Shown here piece by piece: positions 1 to 8,802 of a DNA stretch of 22,193 bases. The stretch covers positions 1 to 22,193 of the forward strand of contig JAICXU010000003.1 of assembly GCA_025934595.1 (NCBI GenBank), written 5' to 3'. The notes beneath the pieces were generated by a model. That model made no database searches. It saw nothing but the letters and a program-made list of their open reading frames with translations, and was not told the DNA's origin. Positions within the stretch are counted from its first letter, which is position 1; every line of letters begins with the position of its first letter. The DNA comes from Polyangiaceae bacterium. Its GTDB lineage: Bacteria; Myxococcota_A; Polyangia; Polyangiales; Polyangiaceae. The position numbers and the translations under genes are program-made.

Positions 1-134
1 ACATCGACGCGTCCTGCGCGCTCGGCGACGGCCGCCTTCGCGACGTCGGCCAGCCTCGATGCCACGACCCCTTCGGGCGGAAGCACCGGCTCGAGAGGCT
101 CGAGCAACACGCTCGGGACTTTGCCCTCGCTCAT
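1..134 (-). CDS. N-terminal fragment of an unrecognised protein (runs off the window)
   Basis: An open frame begins with ATG at 134 and continues to the window edge, giving 44 residues that start MSEGKVPSVLLEPLEPVLPP and continue with an alanine-rich, probably helical stretch. The ATG overlaps the TGA of the upstream exporter gene as ATGA, the usual sign of translational coupling, so this is probably the next gene of the same operon. There is no signal peptide or membrane segment in the visible part. I do not recognise the family and assign no function; the rest of the gene lies outside the window. Confidence 0.6.
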   Translation of the reverse strand, partial: MSEGKVPSVLLEPLEPVLPPEGVVASRLADVAKAAVAERAGRVD

Positions 135-2548
135 GAAGACGACTTCTCCATCGCGCGAAGCCCCGCCGGCACGACGAGCAGCGCCGACAAAAGCCCGAGC
201 GCCGATCCGAGCGCGCCGACCGCGCCGAGATCGAAGAGCCCTTCGAACTTGCACACGAGCAGCGCGCCGAATCCCGCTGCCGTCGTGAGGCCGGTCGAAA
301 TGACGAGCGCGCCCTGCTCGCGAAGCGCGCGCGAGATCGTGCGATCGAGCGATTCGCCTTCTTTTTGGCCCGATCGCGCGGCATGCAAAAGAAACATGGA
401 TTCATCCATGGTGATGCCGATGAGCACCGGCAAGACCAATGCGTCGTAGACGTGCCATCGCACGTGCATGAGGCGCATGAGCAGCGCGACGGCGGCGACC
501 TCGATGAGGATCGTCGCAAGCGAAAGCGCGACGTCCGTGCCGCGCTTCAGGATCGTGCGCAGCGTCACGATCGCGAGCAGCAGCGCGATGCCGCCGACGA
601 TCGGCAAGTCGTGGGCGAGGCTCGCTCGCAACGCGATCTCGAGCGCCTGATAGCCGGTGACGACGGTGCCCGCATCCGCAGCTGCGATTGCTTGCATGGC
701 GGCGGCGTCTTTTTTCGGGTCGCCCGCTGGTCGCACGTAGCTCACGACGAGCGTGTCGCCGTGATCGACCGCGACGTGACGCGAGACGAGCCACGCGAGC
801 GGGCCCGACGGATCGACGGCGTGTGTTTCTTCGGACGGATGTGAAAACGCATCGATGCCCGGCGCACACGCATCGGGATCGAAACCTGTCTCCACGAGCG
901 CACGCACCAAATCGTCTCGTTTTTTCGGCAAATCGAGCGCATCGCGTGCTTTCAATCTCTCGCGTTGCAGGTCGACCGACGGCGCGAAGCTCGTCAGCGA
1001 ATCGTAGCCCTCGATCGTTCCGTTCTCCGTGAGGCGATCCAATTCTTCCGCGACTTGATCCGCGCGCGCCATCGCGCGATCACGATTGGCGTCTGCGGTC
1101 ACGACGAGCCACTGGCCCTCTTTGCTTCCGAAAATTTCGTAGATCTGGTGCTGCACTTGGAGCGGCACGAGCGCCCTCGGCCGGATCGCGACGAGCGTGT
1201 CGCTCGGCTCCGGCCACCCAATGACGAAGAGGAGCGCCACCGGCACGAGCGCCACTGCGAGCACGCCGAGCGCGCGAGCCCGCGTCGCCGTGAGATGCTC
1301 GACGAGGCTGATCCAACGAGGCGACGGCGGCTTCGGCGGATCCTTTTTCTCGAGCAGCGCGCCGATCGAAGGCGTGACGAGCAAAATGCCGACGGCGGTG
1401 AGCACCTCGCCCGCGCCGCAAAGAAGACCGAGCTGGCGAACGGCGGTGAGCTCGCTGAGGCCGAGCGAGAGAAATGCAAAGCCCGCGGCGACGGCAGCGA
1501 GCAGCGTCGGCTTCCACGTTTGTGCGCGTGCGAACCGCGCCGCTTCTTCGGGGTCGAGCCCGCGCCTTCGCCCGTCGAGCAGCGCCGCGTAGACGTGCAC
1601 GCCGGTGTCGACGCCGACGCCGATCACGACGGCGGCGAATGCGGTCGCGATCGCGGACAAACCACCCGGGAAAAATGCGGCGATTCCGCTCGTCCACAAC
1701 GTTCCGAGACCGAGCGGAGGCAACACGGCGATGAGGGCGCGCCCACGACGAAATGTCAGAAAAAACATCAGCGACGCGAACACGGTCGAGAGCGTGCCGC
1801 TCAAAATCATGTCGCGTTGCAGGAGCGACGCCGTGGCTCGGGCGATCGCGTGACCTCCCGTGATGGCCGTCGTCACGCTCGGATGCGACGCGCGCGCGGC
1901 GTCCATGGCCGCATTGGCATCGTCCATGAACGCTGCTGCGTCGTCGCTGTCGAATGCGCTTCCTTTCGGCTGCGCGACGACGAGCCGCGCGCGGCCTTCG
2001 TCGGCGACGAACATTCCGCCGCTCGATGCGTTCACGCCCGCCGCGAGCTCGGTGCGCGATTCCCACGGAATCGCCGACAAACGAAGCGGATCGCGCGCGA
2101 GCCACTCCTCGGCTTGTGCGCTTCCGGGTGCGAGCAAAAGGTCGCGCGTTTCGGCGAGCCGCTCGCGCATGCCTTGCGGCGTCAGGGCCTCGGCCAATTT
2201 TTGTTGCGCGCGCGGACCTGCGTAGGCCCACGCGAGCGTCGGATCGATCGACTTCAGCGGAGGCGCTTCGTCGAGCACGCGTATGACGGTCGGCTTCGTC
2301 TTCAAATTCGCCGCGACGTCCTTCGCGGCCGCCTCGACCTCGGCCGCGTCGCTTCCTCGCACGAGAACGACGGCGAGATCGCCGCCACCGAAGGCGCGCA
2401 AATACCGCGTGAGCATCGTGGCCATGCCGCGATTCGGGAAGAGATCGGTGAGATCGTTCGAGAGATGCAGCTTCGCGAACGAAAGCCACGCCGACAGCAC
2501 CGTGACGAAGATCAGAAAGAGGCGCAAAAGGCGCGGGCGCGAGCTCAC
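131..2548 (-). CDS. RND/MMPL-superfamily exporter
   Basis: This 805-residue integral membrane protein has the two-fold RND layout. An N-terminal membrane helix (about 7-25) is followed by an exported domain (about 26-240) and a helix bundle (about 245-400). A second copy follows: helix about 427-445, exported domain to about 640, and bundle about 645-800. Each bundle carries the RND-type acidic motif, GVGVDTGVHVYA near 311-322 and GITMDESMFLLHA near 711-723, whose Asp residues normally carry the proton relay. Relatives export lipids, hopanoids or drugs by proton antiport; the substrate cannot be read here. The start is GTG, 3 bp after the stop of the CNNM gene, without a clear Shine-Dalgarno, so coupling is likely. 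The stop overlaps the next gene as ATGA. It is a single-chain exporter with no adjacent periplasmic adaptor or outer-membrane channel in the window. Confidence 0.88.
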   Translation of the reverse strand: MSSRPRLLRLFLIFVTVLSAWLSFAKLHLSNDLTDLFPNRGMATMLTRYLRAFGGGDLAVVLVRGSDAAEVEAAAKDVAANLKTKPTVIRVLDEAPPLKSIDPTLAWAYAGPRAQQKLAEALTPQGMRERLAETRDLLLAPGSAQAEEWLARDPLRLSAIPWESRTELAAGVNASSGGMFVADEGRARLVVAQPKGSAFDSDDAAAFMDDANAAMDAARASHPSVTTAITGGHAIARATASLLQRDMILSGTLSTVFASLMFFLTFRRGRALIAVLPPLGLGTLWTSGIAAFFPGGLSAIATAFAAVVIGVGVDTGVHVYAALLDGRRRGLDPEEAARFARAQTWKPTLLAAVAAGFAFLSLGLSELTAVRQLGLLCGAGEVLTAVGILLVTPSIGALLEKKDPPKPPSPRWISLVEHLTATRARALGVLAVALVPVALLFVIGWPEPSDTLVAIRPRALVPLQVQHQIYEIFGSKEGQWLVVTADANRDRAMARADQVAEELDRLTENGTIEGYDSLTSFAPSVDLQRERLKARDALDLPKKRDDLVRALVETGFDPDACAPGIDAFSHPSEETHAVDPSGPLAWLVSRHVAVDHGDTLVVSYVRPAGDPKKDAAAMQAIAAADAGTVVTGYQALEIALRASLAHDLPIVGGIALLLAIVTLRTILKRGTDVALSLATILIEVAAVALLMRLMHVRWHVYDALVLPVLIGITMDESMFLLHAARSGQKEGESLDRTISRALREQGALVISTGLTTAAGFGALLVCKFEGLFDLGAVGALGSALGLLSALLVVPAGLRAMEKSSS

Positions 2549-2551
2549 GAC

Positions 2552-3862
2552 TCACTCATTTTCGACGGAAAGCGGCGGCACGAGATCGATGCGAACGCGC
2601 GTGATGCGACGGCGGCTCAAGCTGCTGACGGTGGCTTGTGCGTTCGGCGCGATCCTCACTTTGTCGCCCTTGCGCGGGACGCGGCCGAGCTCTTCGAGGA
2701 CGAGCGGGCCGATGGGGCCGGCAAGATCGGCAGCGGGAATCTCGACGCCGATCGATTTCAATTCGTCCAGCGTCGTCGCCGCATCGACATCCCACGCGGT
2801 TTCTTGCCCGGAGATTTTCGCGATGCGCTGCGGCTCTTCGTCGAATTCGTCCCGGATCTCTCCGACGATCTCCTCGAGCAAATCTTCCATCGTGACCATG
2901 CCGCTCGTTCCGCCGTATTCGTCGACGACGATGGCGAGAGGAACTTGCTCTCGTTGCATGTCGCGGAGCACGTCGAGGAGACCCTGCGTCTCCGGAACGA
3001 AGAGGACGTCTCGCTTCAATTCGGAGAGGGGCTTTTCGGTGAGCTTGTCGCCGTGGAGCAAAAAATCTTTCGCGTAGAGGTAACCGGCGATCTCGTCGAG
3101 TGATTTCCCCTTCGTGAGAACGATGCGCGAATATTGGTGCTTCTGCACGAAGCGCGCGGCGGTGTCGGTCGGCGTATCCAGCGGCAGCGAGAAGACGTCG
3201 ACGCGCGGAACCATGGCGTGCTTCGCCGTGCGCTGCGCAAAGCGAATCACGCGCTCGACGAGCTCGCTCCGCGCCTTGCCACCGGGGCTACGTGCGGTAT
3301 TTGCCGCTAAAATGCCGAGGATTTCTTCTTCGGAGAGCGTGCCTTCGCTCGCCGCATCTGCCGAAAGGCCGAGCATGCGGAGAAGGACGCCGCTCGCGCG
3401 CTCCAAGATCCAGAGGAGCGGACGAAACGTGACGTAGACGATCCTCAGCGGCGTCGAAGCAAAGAAGGCCGTTTGCTCCGAGCGCTGGATCGCGACGAGC
3501 TTGGGAACGAGCTCGCCCAAGAGCACGTGCGAAAAGGTGAGGAGCGTGAACGCGATGACGGTCGCGATGATGCGGAACGCGCCGCCCTCCTGCATTCCGG
3601 TACCCGTCACGCGTACGACGATTTTTTCGAGGGCGGGCTCTCCGATCCAACCGAGCCCGAGGCTCGCGAGCGTGACGCCGAATTGCGTAACCGACAGGTA
3701 TCGATCGAGGCGCTCGAGGATTTGCTCGACGAGCTTCGCGCGCGGATCTTTTCTGGCCTTCGCGGGCAGTCGCGTCGCATGCAGCTTCACCAGCGCAAAC
3801 TCCGCTGCGACGAAGAATCCGTTCATCACGATGAACAGCGCTGCGAATGCGAGCCCGACCAC
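2552..3862 (-). CDS. CNNM/HlyC-CorC family membrane protein with CBS pair
   Basis: The protein has 436 residues, typical of the family. An N-terminal DUF21/CNNM transmembrane domain (about 1-165, starting MVGLAFAALFIVMNGFFVAA) is followed by a pair of CBS domains (about 213-340) and a C-terminal CorC_HlyC domain (about 350-432). Family signatures visible are MVPR at 217-220, opening the first CBS domain, and DEYGGTSGMVTMEDLLEEI starting at 314. CNNM proteins transport or regulate Mg2+ (Na+/Mg2+ exchange, Mg2+/Co2+ efflux); 'hemolysin' in older annotation is misleading. The start is GTG, with AAGGTG (minus strand of 3871-3876) 8 nt upstream as a reasonable ribosome site. It lies 24 bp after the transglycosylase gene and 3 bp before the exporter, so probably in the same operon. 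The exact ion is not determinable. Confidence 0.92.
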   Translation of the reverse strand: MVGLAFAALFIVMNGFFVAAEFALVKLHATRLPAKARKDPRAKLVEQILERLDRYLSVTQFGVTLASLGLGWIGEPALEKIVVRVTGTGMQEGGAFRIIATVIAFTLLTFSHVLLGELVPKLVAIQRSEQTAFFASTPLRIVYVTFRPLLWILERASGVLLRMLGLSADAASEGTLSEEEILGILAANTARSPGGKARSELVERVIRFAQRTAKHAMVPRVDVFSLPLDTPTDTAARFVQKHQYSRIVLTKGKSLDEIAGYLYAKDFLLHGDKLTEKPLSELKRDVLFVPETQGLLDVLRDMQREQVPLAIVVDEYGGTSGMVTMEDLLEEIVGEIRDEFDEEPQRIAKISGQETAWDVDAATTLDELKSIGVEIPAADLAGPIGPLVLEELGRVPRKGDKVRIAPNAQATVSSLSRRRITRVRIDLVPPLSVENE

Positions 3863-3886
3863 GGAAGAAACACCTTGTTAGCACGT

Positions 3887-6082
3887 TTAGCCGCCGGTAC
3901 CGGGTCCCGTCAGCGATAGCGAAACCGGCGGAATTTCCGCCTCGCCGTGGATCGCCGCGTAGGCGCCGAAGCTCGACATCACCGCGATCACGTACGCGCG
4001 CGTCTCCGCATACGGAATCTTTTCCACGAAGACGTCGAGCGTCTCTCCTTGCGATCGCGCAATCCAGCGTTCGATCGCTTCGGGGCCCGCGTTGTAGGCG
4101 GCGACGGCGAGGGGAATCGACCCGTGGAATCGCGTGAGCAGCGCTCGAAGATATTTGGCGCCGATGCGGATCGAGGTCGCCGGATCCATCAAGGCATGCT
4201 CGTCGATCTTCGGATCGCCTTCGACGACGCGCGCTGTTTCGGGCAAGAGCTGCATGAGCCCGACGGCGTGCGCAGGCGAAATCGCCGTCGGCAAGAACTC
4301 GCTCTCTTGTCGCATCACCGCATGCACGAGCCCGCGCGGAAGCGGCAACGTCTGCTCTGCGCTTAGAACCATGTCCGCGTAGGGCTCCGGATACGCGCAC
4401 GTCCACGCCCATCGATCGCGCTCTGCGATGACGCCGACGAACGTGGGACGCGCGATGCGAAGCGACAGCTGCTCGCGACGCCGCGCGACGTCGAGGAGGC
4501 CGTACGTCTCGCAACCGAGCTCCACGGATCGCGCGGGTGCGCCTGCCATGATCACGTTTTCTCGAGAAAATAAGGCGCTTTGCGCTTCGTCGTCGAGGCC
4601 GATCGCGTGCAGCATGTCCGCCGGGGGCACGAGCTTCACGGCGAGCGGGGGCATCGGTGGCTTCACGGGCGGCGGATCCGGACGCGGCGGCGGCGCGGCC
4701 TCGAGCGCCAAACGAGCGCGTGCGATCATCGCGCGCCACGACGAAGGCGATTCGTTCGCGATGTTCGTCCATCGCGTGAGAGCGTAGGTCTTGTCGCCCT
4801 CGCGCAGCGCGGCGAGCGCCGCGAGATCGGCGGCGGTGCTCGCGGGATCGGCGTCGGCGATCCTTTCGAACATCGCTTGCGCACCTTTCGCATCGCCGTT
4901 CATCAAGTGCGCGATGGCACGACCTCTTTCTGCATCCTTGCGCGACGCACCGTTCGCGAACGTCTTCACGTACGCGTCGAAGTCGGCGGCCGCTTTCGTC
5001 CAGCGTCCATGCAAAAGCTCGAGACGCGCGCCGAGAAACGCGGCTTGCTCGGCCCATGGCGTGCGTGGAAATCGAGCCAAAATGCCCGCATATCGTGCGA
5101 TCGCTTCGTCGTCGTGATCCGCATGCGACATCGCGCGTGCGGCGTGCACGGCGTCCTCTGCGTCGTTCGTGCCGGACGCATTCACCGCCGCGTCGTAGGC
5201 CCGCGCGGCGTCCATGGCGCGTTTGCGATCATGCATGAGCGCGTCGGCTTTCGCGCGCAGGCGCACGGGGATCGTCACGTTCGGCGACGGCGCGCGCACC
5301 GACGCGTCGATGGCGGCGATCGCCTCGTCGGTGCGGCCGGCATCCGCGAAGGCCTTCGCCCGATCGAGCAGCTCGACGCCCGTCAGAGGATGCGCGGGGT
5401 CCAGGTGGGCGAGCGTCTCCATCGCATCGCGACCGTCGGGAAGATCGGGCGCGTGGAGGGCAAGCCACTTCGCGTCCGCGACGTTGTCGTTCGAATTCTT
5501 CAGCCCGAGCCGCAAGCGTCGTCCGCGTGCCTCCGCTTCTTGCGCGCGCGTGCGATCGCTTTCGCTGACCGCGTGATCGGCCGCGATCGTCGATCGCGCT
5601 GGATTTCCCGCTCGTTCGTAAGCTCGTGAGGCGTCGAGCTGCGCTTCGGCGCCTGGATGCGCCGAAAAATATTCCGCCGCCTTGTCGTACGGGCCGACCT
5701 CGAGCTCGGCGAGCGCACGACGCTTCGCGATCGAATCGGCGAGAAGTGGCAGCGCCGCCTCGACGTTCTCGAGAAGGGCGACGACGCGCGAAAAATCCTT
5801 CTGCTCGAACGCGACGCGCGCGCGAAGGTACACGAGCTCCGGCTGCTTCTTCTCCGCGTCGGTCAAAGCGTCGATCGCCGTGGCCGCGTCGTTCCAGGCT
5901 CCTTTGCGAACGGCATCTCGCCATGTCGGCGCAGGACCGGCGTCGAACTCGCCGTCGACGAGAGCGGCATCGATCCCGCCGTCGTTCCCGGACGCAGTCG
6001 TGAGCGCGGGCCCGTCGTGATGCGCGCAGCTCGCGAGAGCCGCGAGCGCGAAGCCCACGAAGCTACGCTTTTTCCACCGCAA
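3887..6082 (-). CDS. Lipoprotein lytic murein transglycosylase (SLT family) with TPR-like N-terminus
   Basis: The product cleaves the MurNAc-GlcNAc bond of peptidoglycan in the periplasm. From the TTG start it has 731 residues. The N-terminus MRWKKRSFVGFALAALASC is a lipoprotein signal with lipobox LASC (Cys19). A long alpha-helical, TPR-like region follows to about 500, as in the superhelix of Slt70. The C-terminal SLT domain (about 575-715) shows catalytic Glu in MRQESEF (about residue 593), AVGLMQLLP and AVAAYNAGPEAIERW. TTG at 6082 is preferred because GGAGG (6092-6088) lies 5 nt upstream and it places the lipobox correctly. The frame is open to an ATG at 6139, which would add 19 residues ahead of the signal and deepen the overlap with the methyltransferase from 20 to 77 bp. 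Catalytic domain assignment is firm; the start is likely. Confidence 0.9.
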   Translation of the reverse strand: MRWKKRSFVGFALAALASCAHHDGPALTTASGNDGGIDAALVDGEFDAGPAPTWRDAVRKGAWNDAATAIDALTDAEKKQPELVYLRARVAFEQKDFSRVVALLENVEAALPLLADSIAKRRALAELEVGPYDKAAEYFSAHPGAEAQLDASRAYERAGNPARSTIAADHAVSESDRTRAQEAEARGRRLRLGLKNSNDNVADAKWLALHAPDLPDGRDAMETLAHLDPAHPLTGVELLDRAKAFADAGRTDEAIAAIDASVRAPSPNVTIPVRLRAKADALMHDRKRAMDAARAYDAAVNASGTNDAEDAVHAARAMSHADHDDEAIARYAGILARFPRTPWAEQAAFLGARLELLHGRWTKAAADFDAYVKTFANGASRKDAERGRAIAHLMNGDAKGAQAMFERIADADPASTAADLAALAALREGDKTYALTRWTNIANESPSSWRAMIARARLALEAAPPPRPDPPPVKPPMPPLAVKLVPPADMLHAIGLDDEAQSALFSRENVIMAGAPARSVELGCETYGLLDVARRREQLSLRIARPTFVGVIAERDRWAWTCAYPEPYADMVLSAEQTLPLPRGLVHAVMRQESEFLPTAISPAHAVGLMQLLPETARVVEGDPKIDEHALMDPATSIRIGAKYLRALLTRFHGSIPLAVAAYNAGPEAIERWIARSQGETLDVFVEKIPYAETRAYVIAVMSSFGAYAAIHGEAEIPPVSLSLTGPGTGG

Positions 6083-7316
6083 ATCCCCCTCCGCCCTGCC
6101 AGCTCCGCGATCTCGAAATCCCCGTGAAATCTCGGCCATCCACGACGCGCTTCATGCGCGGCACGCACATCGAATCGAAGGCCTCGCCGGACTCGATGCC
6201 GAGGTAACGCCGTCCCATTTTTTGCGCGACGGCGGCGGTGGTGCCGCTCCCGAGAAATGGATCGAGCACGAGGTCACCCGCGCTCGTCGTCATCTCGAGC
6301 ACGCGCTCGACGAGGCGCTCGGGTTTTTTGTTCCGCGAGAACGTGACGCCGCCCTCGTTGGCGATGCCCTGGAACTTGATGTCGTCCCACACGTTCGTGA
6401 CGGGCTCGACGATTTCTTTTTTTCCATTCACGACCCGCACCTTGTCGGCGAGGGAAAGGACGCGATTGCCGCCGCGCAAGATGAATGGCTTTCGTCCTTT
6501 TCGTTCGAGCACGAAGGTGCGATTCGGATGGGCGCGGGACTCTTCGATGAGCGCGCGAGCCTCGAGGCTCACGGCCTCGAAGCGCGGCTGGGCGAAACGC
6601 GCGACGTGCGCAGCGCGATCGAGCGAAAAACGCGTCATTTCTCGCTCGAAACGCGTTCTTCCGAGGTCTTTCGCCGCCGTCTTCGCGCTGCCCTTCCCGA
6701 GCCCTTGCGCGACGAATTGCGCGAGCGGCGAGAAGCGCCACGCGTGCGGGGCCTCGGTGGGATTTTCGAGATAGAGCGAATACGCGGGGTCGCGACCTTC
6801 GCGCGTGCGGACGATCGCGTTCGGCTTCCATTTCGACCGGTTCTTCGCGACGAGCACCAGAAAATCGGTGACGTTCACGGGTCCGCGATTGATCGTCTTG
6901 TGGCCGGTCGCCGCGCTTCGGACGACGGTGATGATGCTCACGCGGTTTTCAGGACCGAAGATCGTGTCGCAGAGCTCGAGCATCGTGCCGAGCTCGGTGT
7001 CGTCGATCTCGGCGAAGAGCGCGCCGTCGTCGGCGAGGAGCGTGTGCATGACGCGCATGCGATCGCGCATCATCGAGCGCCAGTCCGCCCGTTGCCACAC
7101 GTCACGATATTCTTTGAAGCTGCGTCCGCTGTTGAAGGGGGGATCCATGTAGATTGCACGGAACGCGCCCGCGTGCGTATGGGTGAGCGCACGCATCACG
7201 GGAAGGTTGTCACCGTGAATGAGCTTGTTTTCTCGAGCGAAAGCCGCGTCGCCGTGGATGCATGAAGGCAACGGGCTCACCGCTTCGGCCGCTGCGCGAT
7301 TTCCCCGGGCGCTCAC
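6063..7316 (-). CDS. DNA adenine N6-methyltransferase, type III Mod-like, no partner nuclease seen
   Basis: The 417-residue protein has the permuted beta-class order. Catalytic motif IV DPPF is at 58-61 within AIYMDPPFNSGRSF, a central target-recognition region lies at about 165-300, and AdoMet-binding motif I LDPFLGSGTT is at 351-360. The stretch EGGVTFSRNKKPERLVERVL (321-340) resembles type III restriction Mod subunits. DPPF rather than SPPY favours N6-adenine methylation. At 417 residues it is shorter than classical Mod subunits of about 600, and no Res helicase-nuclease gene is adjacent, so it is probably a solitary methyltransferase. The start is GTG at 7316, overlapping the kinase stop as GTGA; its end overlaps the transglycosylase start by 20 bp. 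Its position inside a housekeeping operon is unusual for a restriction-modification gene. The target sequence is unknown. Confidence 0.88.
   Translation of the reverse strand: MSARGNRAAAEAVSPLPSCIHGDAAFARENKLIHGDNLPVMRALTHTHAGAFRAIYMDPPFNSGRSFKEYRDVWQRADWRSMMRDRMRVMHTLLADDGALFAEIDDTELGTMLELCDTIFGPENRVSIITVVRSAATGHKTINRGPVNVTDFLVLVAKNRSKWKPNAIVRTREGRDPAYSLYLENPTEAPHAWRFSPLAQFVAQGLGKGSAKTAAKDLGRTRFEREMTRFSLDRAAHVARFAQPRFEAVSLEARALIEESRAHPNRTFVLERKGRKPFILRGGNRVLSLADKVRVVNGKKEIVEPVTNVWDDIKFQGIANEGGVTFSRNKKPERLVERVLEMTTSAGDLVLDPFLGSGTTAAVAQKMGRRYLGIESGEAFDSMCVPRMKRVVDGRDFTGISRSRSWQGGGGFAVEKA
6083..6092 (-). promoter_or_regulatory. Ribosome binding site that decides the transglycosylase TTG start
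   Basis: On the minus strand GGAGG is followed by GGGAT and then TTG. The site lies inside the end of the methyltransferase gene and doubles as part of its glycine run. It is one of few strong Shine-Dalgarno sequences in the window and supports initiation at the TTG rather than the upstream ATG. Confidence 0.6.
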
Positions 7317-8740
7317 GATTCGGCGAGCTTACCCCGAATCCACGGATCCGAAATGCGCCGCCAGTTCGCCTCGGCATTGAGGCCGGCGAGCACGCTGTAG
7401 AGGCCCCACTGCAGACGATTCACGAACGTGTGATCGGTCGGCATGTGAATGGGCTTCGGCAGGTGCGGCATTTTTTCGTCGGGCTTCAGCACGATCTTCT
7501 TTCCGTGGCGGACCAAGTAGGCCACGGCCTCGCGCGCATACGCATGCGTGAACGTGAAGCTGCGATCGACGACGGGCGGCATCGTGACGAGCTTCGTGTA
7601 ATTCGTGTAGAGCTCGAACGCTTCGGGGTCGGTGGGATCGAAACCGAACACGCGCACGCATGCGCGCTCGAAATCGGCCCATCGGCCTTCTTGCTCCGCG
7701 AGCAACGTTTCGCGCATGCCCTCGACGAGCGGCTCGGGCAATTTCTTCGAGCAACCGAAATCGAGGAACGCGACGTTGCCACCGCCCAAAAACCGGTAAT
7801 TTCCCGGGTGCGGGTCCGCATAGAGCAGCCCGTGCTTGTAAAGTGCACGCATCATGAAGCGCCAGATGGTCTGGCCCGCCGCGTTCTTGTCGGCCTGCGA
7901 AGCCTCGGCGCAGAACGTCGCGTAGTCCTGGCCTTCGATGAAATCGAGCGTGAGCACGCGGCGCGTCGTCAGACTGTGATGCACGCGCGGAATCACGATC
8001 TCCGGATCGTCTTGATGAATGCGCCGAAACGCGTCCGCCGTTTCCGCTTCGTTCGCGTAGTCGAGCTCCGCGAGAAAAACGGCCTTCACCTCGTCGAGCG
8101 TTTCGCGCGTGTGATAGCGGCGGCCGACGGGCGCGATCATCGTCTCGAGCGTCGACAGGCTCTTGAGGTCATTTTCGATCGCCTTGTCGATGCCCGGATA
8201 CTGCACTTTGACGGCGACGCGATCTCCGCCGCGCGTCAGCGCGCGATGCACTTGCCCGATGCTCGCCGCAGCAAATGGCTCTTTTTCCCAGGTTTCGAAG
8301 ACTTGATCGGGCGGGGCGCCGAGCTCGCTCGTCACGACTTTCACGGCGGCGGCCGACGACAAGGGTGGCGCCTTCGCTTGCAGCTTCTTCAGCGTCTCTT
8401 GGAATTTTTCTTCGTAGCCGGGCGGCGCGAGCCCGTCGATGTAGCTCGCCATTTGACCGAGCTTCAGCGGCAAGCCCTTCATCTCGCCGAGCGTCTTCAG
8501 CATCGCTTTCGCCGTCTTCTTCGCGGACTCGAGCGTCTTCTTTCGCGCTTCTTCTACTTCGTCCTCGGTGCGCTTCACGCCGACCGCGCGCTTCATCGCT
8601 TCCATGCCGAGCGGCAGCGCGCGAGGCGCGAGCGCGGTGAGACGGGCGATGCGTCCGAGGCGAGATGTCGGTGGCCGGTCCGGTCGGACGCTCGGCTTCT
8701 TCACCGGTGCTTCCGAATCCGTCGTCGTCACTTTCGCCAT
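7313..8740 (-). CDS. ABC1/AarF (UbiB-like) atypical protein kinase family
   Basis: The protein has 475 residues with the hallmark motifs of this kinase-like family. These are KLGQ at 93-96 (KxGQ motif), the Ala-rich loop AAASIGQ at 157-163, VAVKVQ with Lys178, ELDYANEA with Glu225, ADPHPGN with Asp309, and LDFG with Asp327. Family members are small-molecule ATPases/kinases linked to ubiquinone or other isoprenoid-lipid metabolism. No obvious C-terminal membrane helix pair is present, unlike E. coli UbiB, so it may act as a soluble or peripheral ADCK-like protein. A Ser/Pro/Lys-rich leader of about 25 residues precedes the fold. ATG at 8740 is the first gene of the minus-strand block, divergent from the lipoprotein/kinase operon. 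It overlaps the methyltransferase as GTGA. The family call is secure; the substrate is unknown. Confidence 0.92.
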   Translation of the reverse strand: MAKVTTTDSEAPVKKPSVRPDRPPTSRLGRIARLTALAPRALPLGMEAMKRAVGVKRTEDEVEEARKKTLESAKKTAKAMLKTLGEMKGLPLKLGQMASYIDGLAPPGYEEKFQETLKKLQAKAPPLSSAAAVKVVTSELGAPPDQVFETWEKEPFAAASIGQVHRALTRGGDRVAVKVQYPGIDKAIENDLKSLSTLETMIAPVGRRYHTRETLDEVKAVFLAELDYANEAETADAFRRIHQDDPEIVIPRVHHSLTTRRVLTLDFIEGQDYATFCAEASQADKNAAGQTIWRFMMRALYKHGLLYADPHPGNYRFLGGGNVAFLDFGCSKKLPEPLVEGMRETLLAEQEGRWADFERACVRVFGFDPTDPEAFELYTNYTKLVTMPPVVDRSFTFTHAYAREAVAYLVRHGKKIVLKPDEKMPHLPKPIHMPTDHTFVNRLQWGLYSVLAGLNAEANWRRISDPWIRGKLAES

Positions 8741-8802
8741 CGTCCGCGCATTATGGGAAAGTGCGCGATGGAAAACCAGCTGCGTCGTGTAATGTGCGTC
8801 TC
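8741..8802. promoter_or_regulatory. Divergent intergenic promoter region
   Basis: These 62 bp separate the two oppositely oriented operons and must hold promoters for at least one of them. On the minus strand CATAAT (8755-8750) resembles a -10 box, with TGGTTT 17 bp upstream as a poor -35. On the plus strand TGTAAT (8788-8793) is a possible -10 with no convincing -35. Neither start codon has a good Shine-Dalgarno. The promoter boxes are guesses from consensus; the divergent arrangement itself is seen directly. Confidence 0.4.

Noticed and set aside
965..3103. 712-residue open frame on the plus strand opposite the exporter and CNNM genes
   Set aside because: It is Arg/Glu/His-rich with no recognisable motif and lies antisense to two well-supported membrane proteins. 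High GC keeps the opposite strand open.
3288..5057. 589-residue minus-strand frame overlapping the transglycosylase and CNNM genes
   Set aside because: It is a shifted frame of two real genes and is extremely Arg-rich, a codon-frame shadow.
8665..8802. Upstream extension of the small lipoprotein gene
   Set aside because: The added residues overlap the divergent kinase gene and would bury the signal peptide; ATG at 8803 is the sensible start.
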